Assembly: GCA_021772875.1 (NCBI GenBank)
Contig: JAJFLD010000218.1
Span: 1-6,988, forward strand
DNA: 6,988 nucleotides
From: Ghiorsea sp.
Lineage (GTDB): Bacteria; Pseudomonadota; Zetaproteobacteria; Mariprofundales; Mariprofundaceae
Direction: 5' to 3'
In this document: one piece after another, positions 1 through 5,599 of the stretch
Layout: each line of letters opens with the position of its first letter
Position numbering within the stretch: position 1 is the first letter of the stretch
The notes under the pieces: generated by a model
What the model saw: the letters and a program-made list of their open reading frames with translations, nothing else
Told to the model about the DNA's origin: nothing
Databases searched by the model: none
Translations under genes and position numbers: made by a program

Positions 1-369
1 ACTCAACGTTTGCAAGGCATCTGCAGCCAACACAGCCGTTGCTTCATCAAATTGTTTGTGGCAAGTGGCTTTACCACGCCTTAAATCATCATCATCCATA
101 CACGGCAAATCATCATGAATCAAAGAATAAGTATGCATACATTCAATGCTGGCCGCTGCAGCCATGACTTGTGTCAAATCTTTACCACCACAGGCCTGAT
201 AACATGTTAGCAACAGTGCTGGTCGCACACGTTTACCGCCTGCAAGCAAAGAATACAACATCGCTTCCCCTAACCTTGCTGGCACCACGGCACGCTGCTG
301 TTCAATCAGTTGTTTACAAAAATTTTTTACATTGCTGGCATGAGAAAACAAAAATGATGGTGCCTGCAT
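1..369 (-). CDS. ispA: (2E,6E)-farnesyl diphosphate synthase, N-terminal part (cut by left edge)
   Basis: Short-chain trans-prenyltransferase that condenses isopentenyl diphosphate with dimethylallyl and then geranyl diphosphate, giving the C15 precursor of undecaprenyl carrier and quinone side chains; cytosolic. The first 123 codons are present, against about 300 in a full IspA. Visible are the substrate-binding GGKRVRP (residues 44-50) and the first aspartate-rich motif, DDLPCMD at 86-92 followed by DDDLRRGK. The four-residue insert between aspartates is the bacterial (type II) form of this motif. The second aspartate-rich motif lies beyond the window. The ATG at 369-367 overlaps the last base of the xseB stop (TGATG), so the two are translationally coupled. 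This xseB-ispA order is common in proteobacteria, often followed by dxs, which cannot be seen here. Family identity is firm. Chain length (C15 rather than C10 or C20) is inferred from similarity and context. Confidence 0.93.
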   Translation of the reverse strand, partial: MQAPSFLFSHASNVKNFCKQLIEQQRAVVPARLGEAMLYSLLAGGKRVRPALLLTCYQACGGKDLTQVMAAAASIECMHTYSLIHDDLPCMDDDDLRRGKATCHKQFDEATAVLAADALQTLS

Positions 370-581
370 CAATCTTCACCATCAGTATCAAGCACATTCA
401 AACGTTGCTCGGCATCATCAAGTAAGCGCTCGCACTGACGAGAAAGAGTCACACCCTCTTCAAAAGCTGCAACACTCTCTTCTAAAGACAATTTACCAGA
501 CTCCAATTTTTCAACCATGCCAGTCAAACCTTCTAATGCTTGCTCAAATGATAAATCCTGATGTTTTCTTTGTTTACTCAC
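369..581 (-). CDS. xseB: Exodeoxyribonuclease VII small subunit
   Basis: Small subunit of exonuclease VII, which with several copies bound to XseA degrades single-stranded DNA from both ends; cytosolic, in DNA repair. At 70 residues it has the usual family length. It is one helical hairpin with the signature run FEQALEGL (12-19), VEKLESGKLSLEES (23-36) and FEEGVTLSRQCERLL (40-54), followed by an acidic tail. The start is GTG at 581-579, preceded by AGGGAG seven bases upstream. The nearby ATG at 585-583 is in another frame and hits a stop after three codons, so it is not the start. ispA follows with a one-base stop/start overlap. The xseA gene is not in the window. Confidence 0.95.
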   Translation of the reverse strand: MSKQRKHQDLSFEQALEGLTGMVEKLESGKLSLEESVAAFEEGVTLSRQCERLLDDAEQRLNVLDTDGED

Positions 582-611
582 CCATGGTCTCCCTTAGAAA
601 AAATCCAACAT

Positions 612-632
612 TAAAGCTTTACCCTATAGGGT
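612..632. promoter_or_regulatory. Two abutting perfect palindromes upstream of xseB; possible promoter/operator
   Basis: The 75-base gap between the DUF2461 gene and xseB contains TAAAGCTTTA (612-621) and ACCCTATAGGGT (621-632), both perfect palindromes sharing one base. On the minus strand a TTGACC box (635-630) overlaps the larger palindrome and could be a -35 element for xseB. The hexamer at the right distance (AATGTT, 612-607) is a poor -10, so the promoter is weakly supported. No T-run follows on the minus strand, which argues against an intrinsic terminator. A repressor site, or a short hairpin in a read-through transcript, are the alternatives. Confidence 0.3.
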
Positions 633-656
633 CAATGATGGAGGGCACCTAAAATT

Positions 657-1334
657 TTAAAATGGAACTCGCACCGCCCGACAAAGCTCTTTCATCCAAG
701 GTGCTGCAAGCCCAAAATAACCCATGACTATTTCAGCAAAATCATCTTCGCATACCAGCTCACGAGCTATTTGTGCAATAGCTATAAAATCTTTTCGTTT
801 GAGGTCTTCAATCATGGGATGTGTCATCGGAAAACCCTTAGGGGCACGTTTCAAAGCATCACCAGTCATGGCAAAATGTTTATTGAATTTCTCACCTGCT
901 TGGGCGCCTCGCCAAGCATCAGGAAACGTATCAATATGATGACGGATGCCTTTAAGCGCCACAGCATCAGGATGCCACAAACCTACGCCTAAAAAAACTT
1001 GCGTTGGTTCAATGTGCACATAAAAACCTGGGGCATGGATATCTTTGCCCTGCTCATGTCGGAACTGTATACCAATATGAGTTTTATAAGGTTGCTTTTG
1101 CTTTGAAAAACGTACATCTCTGTGCACGCGCATTAACGACCCCCCCATTTTACTCGCCTTAGCAACAAAATGGGGAGAAAGCTCTTTCAAAGCTGGTGCA
1201 ATGGCTTCAATCAAAGCAAATGCTGGCTCACGAACTTGTGCTTCATAACTTGTTTTGTGTTCGGCAAACCAATCCCTATGATTGTTTTCGGCCAGCAATC
1301 GCAAAAAGGAAAAAGTATCTTCAGTGAATGTCAT
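657..1334 (-). CDS. DUF2461 (TIGR02453) family protein of unknown function
   Basis: A 225-residue protein of the DUF2461 family, usual length, with no established biochemical role. Family hallmarks are visible: an N-terminal ENNHRDWFAEHKTSYE stretch (16-31), the central basic core RVHRDVRFSKQKQPYKTH (69-86) and GFYVHIEP followed by FLGVGLWHP (103-122). There is no signal peptide or membrane segment, so it is probably cytosolic. The dense conserved Arg, His and Lys residues suggest a phosphate- or nucleic-acid-binding surface, which is only inference. It begins five bases after the mutarotase stop, with no strong ribosome site, so it probably depends on re-initiation by upstream ribosomes. A run of seven G in the coding strand (1146-1140) encodes part of the conserved Met-Gly-Gly-Ser at 63-66. 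Family assignment is confident. Confidence 0.88.
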   Translation of the reverse strand: MTFTEDTFSFLRLLAENNHRDWFAEHKTSYEAQVREPAFALIEAIAPALKELSPHFVAKASKMGGSLMRVHRDVRFSKQKQPYKTHIGIQFRHEQGKDIHAPGFYVHIEPTQVFLGVGLWHPDAVALKGIRHHIDTFPDAWRGAQAGEKFNKHFAMTGDALKRAPKGFPMTHPMIEDLKRKDFIAIAQIARELVCEDDFAEIVMGYFGLAAPWMKELCRAVRVPF

Positions 1335-1339
1335 AAAAT

Positions 1340-2245
1340 TTATGCCGTTAGACTATAGCGCACAGACAAACGATGTGTATCACCTACAGCCAAAGTCACA
1401 ACATCTTCATCGGCATTCGCACTTTCAACACAAACCATGCCGAGATAACCATCATCGGCTCCAAAATCACCCATGCTTTTGCATTTTTCCAGCCATGGAT
1501 TCCAAACAATGGTGGCATGACTATTTTCTTTATGTATGTGAATACGGCGCTGTAAGTTGAAGTCTTCAATGACCACATCTTGACCTTGATCCAGATAAAT
1601 ACGATCGACTTCTTCAGCAACAACAATACTGCCCTGCTGTTGCTTGCGCACGCTGCCACTCACTTTATCAATATAATCACAATCTTCTAAACCATGAATC
1701 ACAATATTGCGCACATCATCGACACAAAAGTAAGTGTGTAATGCTTGGCCAATCACCATAGGTGAATCACTTAAATTATACGTTTGCAAAGTCATCTCCA
1801 ACTCAGCACCAATCATCATATGCATCTCAACGCGTGTGGCATAAGGCCATGAGGTGTTGGGTTGATGTTGCAGGCAGAAACTTATTTGGCAGGCCCCATT
1901 TTCAAGCTTTGATGTGCTGATGACATCCCAAGCGGAGGTACGCGCAAAACCATGGGCAGGCAAATTCGAATCTGAAACATGCGGCCCAAACCACGGCCAA
2001 CAAATAGGCACACCACCACGGATAGACTTTGCGGCAGCAAGCTTGGCAACAGGTGACATCCAAATCACAGGTGCTTCATCTTTAGGCTGCCAAGTCATCA
2101 CATGTGCGCCCTGCAAAGCAACACTTGCCACACATTGATCATTTTGAATATCCATCACAATAAAACCATCACCTGCATCGCGAAAGCTTAATTGCCCCTG
2201 AATACCAAAGCTTTGATTGAGCTTTAAAAGTTGTGCATTCAGCAT
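1340..2245 (-). CDS. D-hexose-6-phosphate mutarotase (glucose-6-phosphate 1-epimerase, YeaD type)
   Basis: Aldose-1-epimerase-fold enzyme that interconverts alpha and beta anomers of hexose 6-phosphates, feeding glycolysis and the pentose phosphate route; cytosolic. At 301 residues it matches the YeaD family length. Signature elements are IRGGVPICWPWFG (75-87), PAHGFAR with a likely catalytic-site His98 (96-102), ALHTYF with the second conserved His170 (168-173), IVWNPW (246-251) and MVCVE ending in Glu274, the expected general base. The phosphate-binding arginines of the family probably include Arg76 and Arg102. The ATG lies inside the hisS end (ATGCTGA, 7-base overlap) with a GGTGA-like site nine bases upstream, so translation is coupled to hisS. 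Phosphorylated rather than free sugar specificity comes from YeaD-like motifs, not from a direct test. Anomerase activity is well supported, but the physiological sugar is not known. Confidence 0.9.
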   Translation of the reverse strand: MLNAQLLKLNQSFGIQGQLSFRDAGDGFIVMDIQNDQCVASVALQGAHVMTWQPKDEAPVIWMSPVAKLAAAKSIRGGVPICWPWFGPHVSDSNLPAHGFARTSAWDVISTSKLENGACQISFCLQHQPNTSWPYATRVEMHMMIGAELEMTLQTYNLSDSPMVIGQALHTYFCVDDVRNIVIHGLEDCDYIDKVSGSVRKQQQGSIVVAEEVDRIYLDQGQDVVIEDFNLQRRIHIHKENSHATIVWNPWLEKCKSMGDFGADDGYLGMVCVESANADEDVVTLAVGDTHRLSVRYSLTA

Positions 2246-3495
2246 GCTTTTGTTTCACCCACTGCTGCAACAACTTGAGCAAATGAAACTTGGGCTTGCT
2301 CGCCAGTATTTAAATTCTTCAACATCAACATCTCTGCTTTCATTTCATCTTCACCTACCGTAACCACAAAACGTGCTTGCTCGCGGTCTGCCATCTTGAA
2401 TTGGCGTTTGGCACTGCCGCCACCACAAAACACAACACTTAACCCTGCTTCACGAAGTTTGGCTGCTTGAATCAGTGCGTGATGCAATGTTTGTTCGCCC
2501 AAAGCAACCACTGCCACATCCAGAGATTTTGCTTCAGCTTCAGGAAGCAACATCGCCAAACGTTCTATACCTGCGGCAAAACCAATAGCTGGTGTTGCAG
2601 GGCCTGCCAAAGATTCAACCAGCCCATCATAACGACCACCTGCCAGCACAGTGCCTTGCGCACCCAGTTGATCCGTAATAAATTCAAAGGCTGTACGGTT
2701 GTAATAATCCAAGCCACGCACAATACGTGGATTGAGCTCATATTTCACATCCAAAGTATCAAGCCCAGCTTTCAAACCTTCAAAATGTGTTTCGCAAACA
2801 TCGCACAACTGATGAAGCATTTCAGGCGCTTGCTTCAAAGCTGCTTGGCAAGACTCAACCTTGCAATCAAGCACACGCATCGGGTTAGTGTCCATGCGTT
2901 CATGGCATGTCTCACAAAGTTGTTCTCTACGCGCTTGTAGATAAACCAACAAAGCGTCTCTGTATGCTGGGCGACAAGTTTCACAGCCCAAGGTATTAAT
3001 TTCTAAGCGCGTTTGCTTAATGCCCAAAACATCTAAAAACCGCTGCGCCATCGCTAAAATTTCAGCATCTTCTATAGGCCCTGAAACACCAAAAAATTCA
3101 GCACCAATTTGTTGAAATTGACGTAAGCGGCCTTTTTGAGGGCGTTCTCTCCTAAACATTGGCCCCATATAAAACCAACGCTGCGCACCCGCCCGCGTTA
3201 AACCTGCTTGTAAGTAAGCACGCACAGCACCTGCCGTACCTTCAGGGCGCAAACAAATATGATCCCCACCCTGATCTTCAAAAGCATACATTTCTTTGGA
3301 AACAATATCGGTTTTTTCACCCACTGAACGTACAAACAACTCAGTGGGCTCTAAAATGGGCAGACGAACTTCGGAAAAAGCGTAGGACGTAAACACTTTT
3401 TTAGCGGCATCTTCAATCATACGCCATTGTCTTACTTGGCTAGGCAAACCATCGTGAATACCACGAATACTTTGCAACTTTTTCTTAGTCATCAT
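2239..3495 (-). CDS. hisS: Histidyl-tRNA synthetase with cysteine-rich insertion domain
   Basis: Class II aminoacyl-tRNA synthetase that charges tRNA-His; cytosolic dimer. Its 418 residues are the normal length. Seen in order: motif 1 region (about 40-65), motif 2 with RPEGTAGAVRAY (83-94) and FRRERPQKGRLRQFQQIGAE (114-133), histidine-specific GLDYYNRTAFEF (261-272), motif 3 GFAAGIERL (305-313) and an anticodon-binding domain from about 325 containing the typical SAKRQFKMAD (361-370). The insertion domain between motif 2 and the histidine motif holds eight cysteines at 171, 174, 194, 197, 211, 216, 231 and 234. These are three CxxC pairs plus one Cx4C, probably metal-binding. The first of two consecutive ATG codons is taken as start; an AGG at modest distance serves either. 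It leads the minus-strand cluster and is divergent from mutT. Confidence 0.97.
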   Translation of the reverse strand: MMTKKKLQSIRGIHDGLPSQVRQWRMIEDAAKKVFTSYAFSEVRLPILEPTELFVRSVGEKTDIVSKEMYAFEDQGGDHICLRPEGTAGAVRAYLQAGLTRAGAQRWFYMGPMFRRERPQKGRLRQFQQIGAEFFGVSGPIEDAEILAMAQRFLDVLGIKQTRLEINTLGCETCRPAYRDALLVYLQARREQLCETCHERMDTNPMRVLDCKVESCQAALKQAPEMLHQLCDVCETHFEGLKAGLDTLDVKYELNPRIVRGLDYYNRTAFEFITDQLGAQGTVLAGGRYDGLVESLAGPATPAIGFAAGIERLAMLLPEAEAKSLDVAVVALGEQTLHHALIQAAKLREAGLSVVFCGGGSAKRQFKMADREQARFVVTVGEDEMKAEMLMLKNLNTGEQAQVSFAQVVAAVGETKAC

Positions 3496-3522
3496 TTTTA
3501 CCTATTACTTATTTAGCATTAA

Positions 3523-3550
3523 ATTAAAGATAGTCTACACCTTAGCGCAA
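3523..3550 (-). promoter_or_regulatory. Candidate promoter of hisS
   Basis: In the 104-base divergent gap between hisS and the Nudix gene, the minus strand has TTGCGC (3550-3545), a 16-base spacer and TTTAAT (3528-3523). The -10 matches five of six consensus bases; the -35 only three. The predicted transcript would start near 3516, about 20 bases before the hisS ATG. This is a by-eye match only. Confidence 0.3.
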
Positions 3551-3552
3551 CC

Positions 3553-3558
3553 TATACT
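3553..3558 (+). promoter_or_regulatory. Candidate -10 element for the Nudix gene
   Basis: TATACT at 3553-3558 matches five of six -10 consensus bases and sits 41 bases before the Nudix ATG, in the divergent gap shared with hisS. No good -35 is visible 16-18 bases upstream, so an activator may be needed or the match may be chance. Confidence 0.22.
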
Positions 3559-3599
3559 TGGGCAACTGACAATCAACCAAAGAGGTCTTTTTCACCGCC

Positions 3600-4034
3600 A
3601 TGAAACCCAAGCAAACCAAGAAAATTTCCCTTGTTGCCCTGCTCAATACGCAGAACGAAGTTCTTTTGCTCAAGCGCAAATCAGATGTCCATTGTCCTGA
3701 TGTTTGGTCTTTCCCTGGTGGCAAAAGCGAAACTTCTGAAGAACCCTTACAAACAGCCAAACGTGAACTCAAAGAAGAGACTGGGCTTGATGGTGAGCGC
3801 TGGTTATATATTGCAAACCATACACACACTTATACTGAGCTTACTTTAACTTTTAGCCTGTATATTTGTCATTGCCCTCATCTCGCTATCATCCAAGCCG
3901 AGAGTGATTTTTTATGGTGTAAAATCGAAAGCTTACACGATTTGGACATGCCTGATGCAAATCAGATGTTGATTCAAAAGCTTCTTGCTCACCTTGAAGA
4001 AAATACTGACCTTCATGGCAAAGACAAAGCGTAA
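3600..4034 (+). CDS. mutT: MutT-type Nudix hydrolase (probable 8-oxo-dGTP diphosphatase)
   Basis: Nudix pyrophosphohydrolase that probably clears oxidised dGTP (8-oxo-dGTP to the monophosphate plus pyrophosphate) from the nucleotide pool, preventing A:T to C:G mutations; cytosolic. It has 144 residues, near the size of single-domain MutT. The Nudix box is complete at 41-63: Gly41, Glu47, then RELKEETGL with Arg55, Glu56, Glu59, Glu60 and Gly62. It is preceded by WSFPGGK as in MutT. The C-terminal MPDAN (117-121) aligns with the PPAN of E. coli MutT, whose Asn recognises 8-oxoguanine, so Asn121 supports this substrate over other nucleotides. A GAGG site lies about 14 bases before the ATG, a little far. 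There is no nearby xanthine or tRNA repair gene to confirm the role. NudG-like pyrimidine hydrolysis is the main alternative. Confidence 0.85.
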   Translation: MKPKQTKKISLVALLNTQNEVLLLKRKSDVHCPDVWSFPGGKSETSEEPLQTAKRELKEETGLDGERWLYIANHTHTYTELTLTFSLYICHCPHLAIIQAESDFLWCKIESLHDLDMPDANQMLIQKLLAHLEENTDLHGKDKA

Positions 4035-4038
4035 TGAA

Positions 4039-4236
4039 TTAATGCTCCATTTCACCTGTATCAACGCGTTTAAAACCTGCTTTGCGGAATAAAGGTTCAC
4101 ATTGCAAAAGGTCGCCTTGTAAGAGGACAATATTTTTAGTTTCGGGATGTTTATAAACCAAGGGTTTACCAGAACTTGCACATGCAGCCAAAATTGCTGC
4201 AGCTCCAATCATAAGTATCATTCGTGTTGCTACCAT
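4039..4236 (-). CDS. Small lipoprotein of unknown function
   Basis: A 65-residue predicted lipoprotein. After MVATRM comes a hydrophobic segment (7-18) ending in a lipobox, Leu16-Ala17-Ala18-Cys19, so signal peptidase II should leave a lipidated 47-residue peptide. The residues after the cysteine are Ala-Ser-Ser, with no aspartate at +2, which favours outer-membrane sorting. The mature part has YKHPETKNIVLLQGDLL (28-44), a second Cys46 and an AGFKRV-type end, with an acidic tail; I do not recognise a named family. The frame is open further upstream (to 4281), but the ATG at 4236 has a strong AAGGAG eight bases before it and gives a clean signal peptide. The stop lies only four bases from the convergent Nudix gene stop. 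It may be expressed alone or by read-through from the cyclase gene upstream. Confidence 0.72.
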   Translation of the reverse strand: MVATRMILMIGAAAILAACASSGKPLVYKHPETKNIVLLQGDLLQCEPLFRKAGFKRVDTGEMEH

Positions 4237-4269
4237 AACCTTATCTCCTTGCTGTTTATCTATCGAGCA

Positions 4270-4298
4270 AGGGTAAAACAAAGCTTATTCAGCGTCAA
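4270..4298 (-). promoter_or_regulatory. Candidate promoter of the small lipoprotein gene
   Basis: On the minus strand TTGACG (4298-4293) is followed after 17 bases by TACCCT (4275-4270). The -35 is good (five of six), the -10 weak. A separate TATAAA at 4304-4299 is a better -10 by sequence but lacks a convincing -35. Either would give a leader carrying the AAGGAG ribosome site. The -35 lies within one arm of the inverted repeat at 4292-4330. Confidence 0.28.
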
Positions 4299-4330
4299 TT
4301 TATAGCCTTCATCACAAATACTCTTGACGC
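4292..4330. repeat. Inverted repeat between the cyclase stop and the lipoprotein gene
   Basis: GCGTCAA (4292-4298) and TTGACGC (4324-4330) are perfect 7-base inverted copies separated by 25 bases. The right arm ends one base before the cyclase stop codon (4332-4334). The left arm contains the candidate -35 of the lipoprotein gene. It could be an operator for a dimeric regulator with well-spaced half-sites, or a long-loop hairpin. It lacks the short loop and clean T-run of an intrinsic terminator. A 7-base pair could also occur by chance. Confidence 0.3.
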
Positions 4331-4331
4331 A

Positions 4332-5219
4332 TCATCCAGAGGCGGCAATTTGCGAGCGACCATTGTCTTTGGCCAAGTATAATCTGCGATCAGCAATGAT
4401 AAGCATCTCATCCACCAAACCTTTGAGCGAAAGCTCTTGGTTTAATTCATCAAATGAAGCAAGACCTGCTGAAAAACTCATCTGAACATTAATGCTAAGA
4501 CCAAGTGTGATGGGGTTTGATAAAATAGCTTGCAAGCATTTTTCAGCAGCAATAGCGGCTTCTTCTTTACTCGTGTGGGGAAGTAGTATCAAAAACTCTT
4601 CTCCGCCCCAGCGTGCGACTGTGTCCGTGCCCCGCAAGTTTTCGGTAATTCTTGTGGATACAACCTTTAAAACTTCATCTCCAGCTGCATGCCCATAATG
4701 ATCGTTGATGTTTTTAAAGTGATCCAAATCAAGCATAATGAGAGCGCAAGCCAAGCCATAACGCTTACATCTGTCCAATTCCCTGTCCATTTGGCCAAGA
4801 ACAAATCGCCTATTCACAAGGTTGGTCAACACATCATGACTTGCTTGAAACTCCAAATCTTTTTTGGTTTTCTTTAAATCAGTCACCATACGCCACATCA
4901 ACCTAGCCTCAAGACCGCCAATCACTCCACCCACGCCCAGAATATTTGCGACAACTTCTTCTACCATTTCATTGCCCGTGAGGTTGAACACGACACAAGG
5001 CGCGCAAGCAACAAGCGCATCTGCTACGTCTGTATATGTATTGATACCATGCTCTTTTGCTAGCACGAAAGCTGGTGCATTAACATCTATATCAACCAGT
5101 GCCACAACCTTGACTAAGGTTTCCTCAAGTAATGTTTCAAGCATAGCAGCCCCACCACGGCCTGCACCAAGGATGACTACCCTGCTGGGATCATCACGTA
5201 AACGTTTACTATTTTTCAT
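4332..5219 (-). CDS. Diguanylate cyclase with N-terminal Rossmann (dinucleotide-binding-like) domain
   Basis: Predicted to make cyclic di-GMP from two GTP. Residues are numbered from the ATG at 5219 (295 residues). The N-terminal domain (about 12-100) begins VVILGAGRGG with a GxGxxG loop (Gly18, Gly20, Gly23) and an acidic Asp43 ending the second strand, as in NAD-binding Rossmann folds. A helical linker (about 100-125) leads to a GGDEF domain starting HDVLTNLVNRR. The catalytic set appears intact: metal-ligand Asp164, guanine-contacting Asn172 and Asp181, and GGEEF at 205-209. The inhibitory RxxD site (Arg196, Asp199) is present, so product inhibition is likely. There is no membrane segment, so it is cytosolic. 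The frame is open to an ATG at 5279, but a good promoter (5275-5248) lies inside that extension and the extension would leave 35 bases before divergent yhbY. ATG at 5219 or 5228 is therefore preferred, though neither has a clear ribosome site. The ligand is unknown. Confidence 0.88.
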   Translation of the reverse strand: MKNSKRLRDDPSRVVILGAGRGGAAMLETLLEETLVKVVALVDIDVNAPAFVLAKEHGINTYTDVADALVACAPCVVFNLTGNEMVEEVVANILGVGGVIGGLEARLMWRMVTDLKKTKKDLEFQASHDVLTNLVNRRFVLGQMDRELDRCKRYGLACALIMLDLDHFKNINDHYGHAAGDEVLKVVSTRITENLRGTDTVARWGGEEFLILLPHTSKEEAAIAAEKCLQAILSNPITLGLSINVQMSFSAGLASFDELNQELSLKGLVDEMLIIADRRLYLAKDNGRSQIAASG

Positions 5220-5247
5220 ATCTTGCATAACCGAATCATCAGCAAAT

Positions 5248-5275
5248 ATTATGCCAAGCGTGCATTTACCTTCAA
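5248..5275 (-). promoter_or_regulatory. Candidate extended -10 promoter of the diguanylate cyclase gene
   Basis: On the minus strand TTGAAG (5275-5270), a 16-base spacer and CATAAT (5253-5248), with TGG immediately before the -10 giving the TGn extension. The predicted start near 5241 leaves a leader of about 13 or 22 bases to the ATG at 5228 or 5219. If used, it excludes the ATG at 5279. The -35 shares base 5270 with the -35 of the divergent yhbY promoter. Confidence 0.45.
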
Positions 5276-5293
5276 TCATTAGCCATTTATAAA
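5265..5293 (+). promoter_or_regulatory. Candidate promoter of the yhbY-bolA-M24 operon
   Basis: TTTACC (5265-5270), 17-base spacer and TATAAA (5288-5293): four and five of six consensus matches at ideal spacing. Transcription would start near 5300, leaving about 15 bases before the yhbY ATG and no recognisable ribosome site in that leader. Confidence 0.5.
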
Positions 5294-5314
5294 GTTTCAG
5301 CTAATCTTCGCCTT

Positions 5315-5599
5315 ATGAGTTTAGATAATAAGAAAAAACGTGAATTAAAAGCTAAGGCACACCATTTAAAAGTTGTCATCCAAATCGGACAACATGGTGT
5401 GTCTGAGAGTGTTATTGCTGAAACCAATCATGCTTTAAATACCCATGAACTTATCAAGGTACATATCCAGCATGATGATAGGCAAGCGCGTCAAGAAGCA
5501 GCCCTATTGCTTGCTGATAAAACGCAAGCGGAATTGGTTCAAAAAATAGGTAAGGTTTTTGTTTTTTTCCGCAAAAACAAAACACCAAAAGAAACATGA
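5315..5599 (+). CDS. yhbY: YhbY-type CRM-domain RNA-binding protein (ribosome assembly)
   Basis: Small CRM-domain (CRS1-YhbY) protein, associated in bacteria with pre-50S ribosomal particles; cytosolic. At 94 residues it is the standard single-domain size. Visible are the N-terminal basic helix KKKRELKAKAHHLK (6-19), VIQIGQHGVS with the GxxG RNA-binding loop (Gly25 to Gly28), the second helix ESVIAETNHALNTHELIKVHI (two pieces, 31-51) and the final strand IGKVFVFFRKNK (78-89). The start ATG has no clear Shine-Dalgarno sequence and a very short predicted leader. The stop overlaps the bolA-family ATG by four bases (ATGA), so the two are coupled. The 3' end includes a run of seven T and an A/T-rich inverted repeat (GTTTTTG with CAAAAAC) just before that junction. 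In many proteobacteria yhbY lies beside rlmE and ftsH; here it is instead next to a diguanylate cyclase. Confidence 0.94.
   Translation: MSLDNKKKRELKAKAHHLKVVIQIGQHGVSESVIAETNHALNTHELIKVHIQHDDRQARQEAALLLADKTQAELVQKIGKVFVFFRKNKTPKET

Noticed and set aside
86..97. ATC trinucleotide repeat
   Set aside because: It is the complement of four aspartate codons in the conserved DDDD of the IspA motif, so protein function explains it.
583..594. ATG at 585 as xseB start
   Set aside because: It reads ATG GGT GAG TAA on the minus strand, ending after three codons in a different frame. The GTG at 581 continues into the XseB sequence and has a good ribosome site.
2467..2940. 157-codon plus-strand open frame
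   Set aside because: It lies fully antisense inside hisS, in a region whose minus-strand translation is unmistakable HisRS. It has no ribosome site, and its translation is low-complexity with many Cys, Gln and His.
4864..5292. 142-codon plus-strand open frame opposite the cyclase N-terminus
   Set aside because: Its Ser/Thr/Ala-rich translation is the antisense shadow of the Rossmann domain, with no recognisable domain and no start signals.
5555..5583. A/T-rich inverted repeat with T7 as an intrinsic terminator
   Set aside because: It lies within the coding end of yhbY and just before coupled bolA. The stem is almost all A/T and no T-run follows the second arm, so termination there is unlikely.
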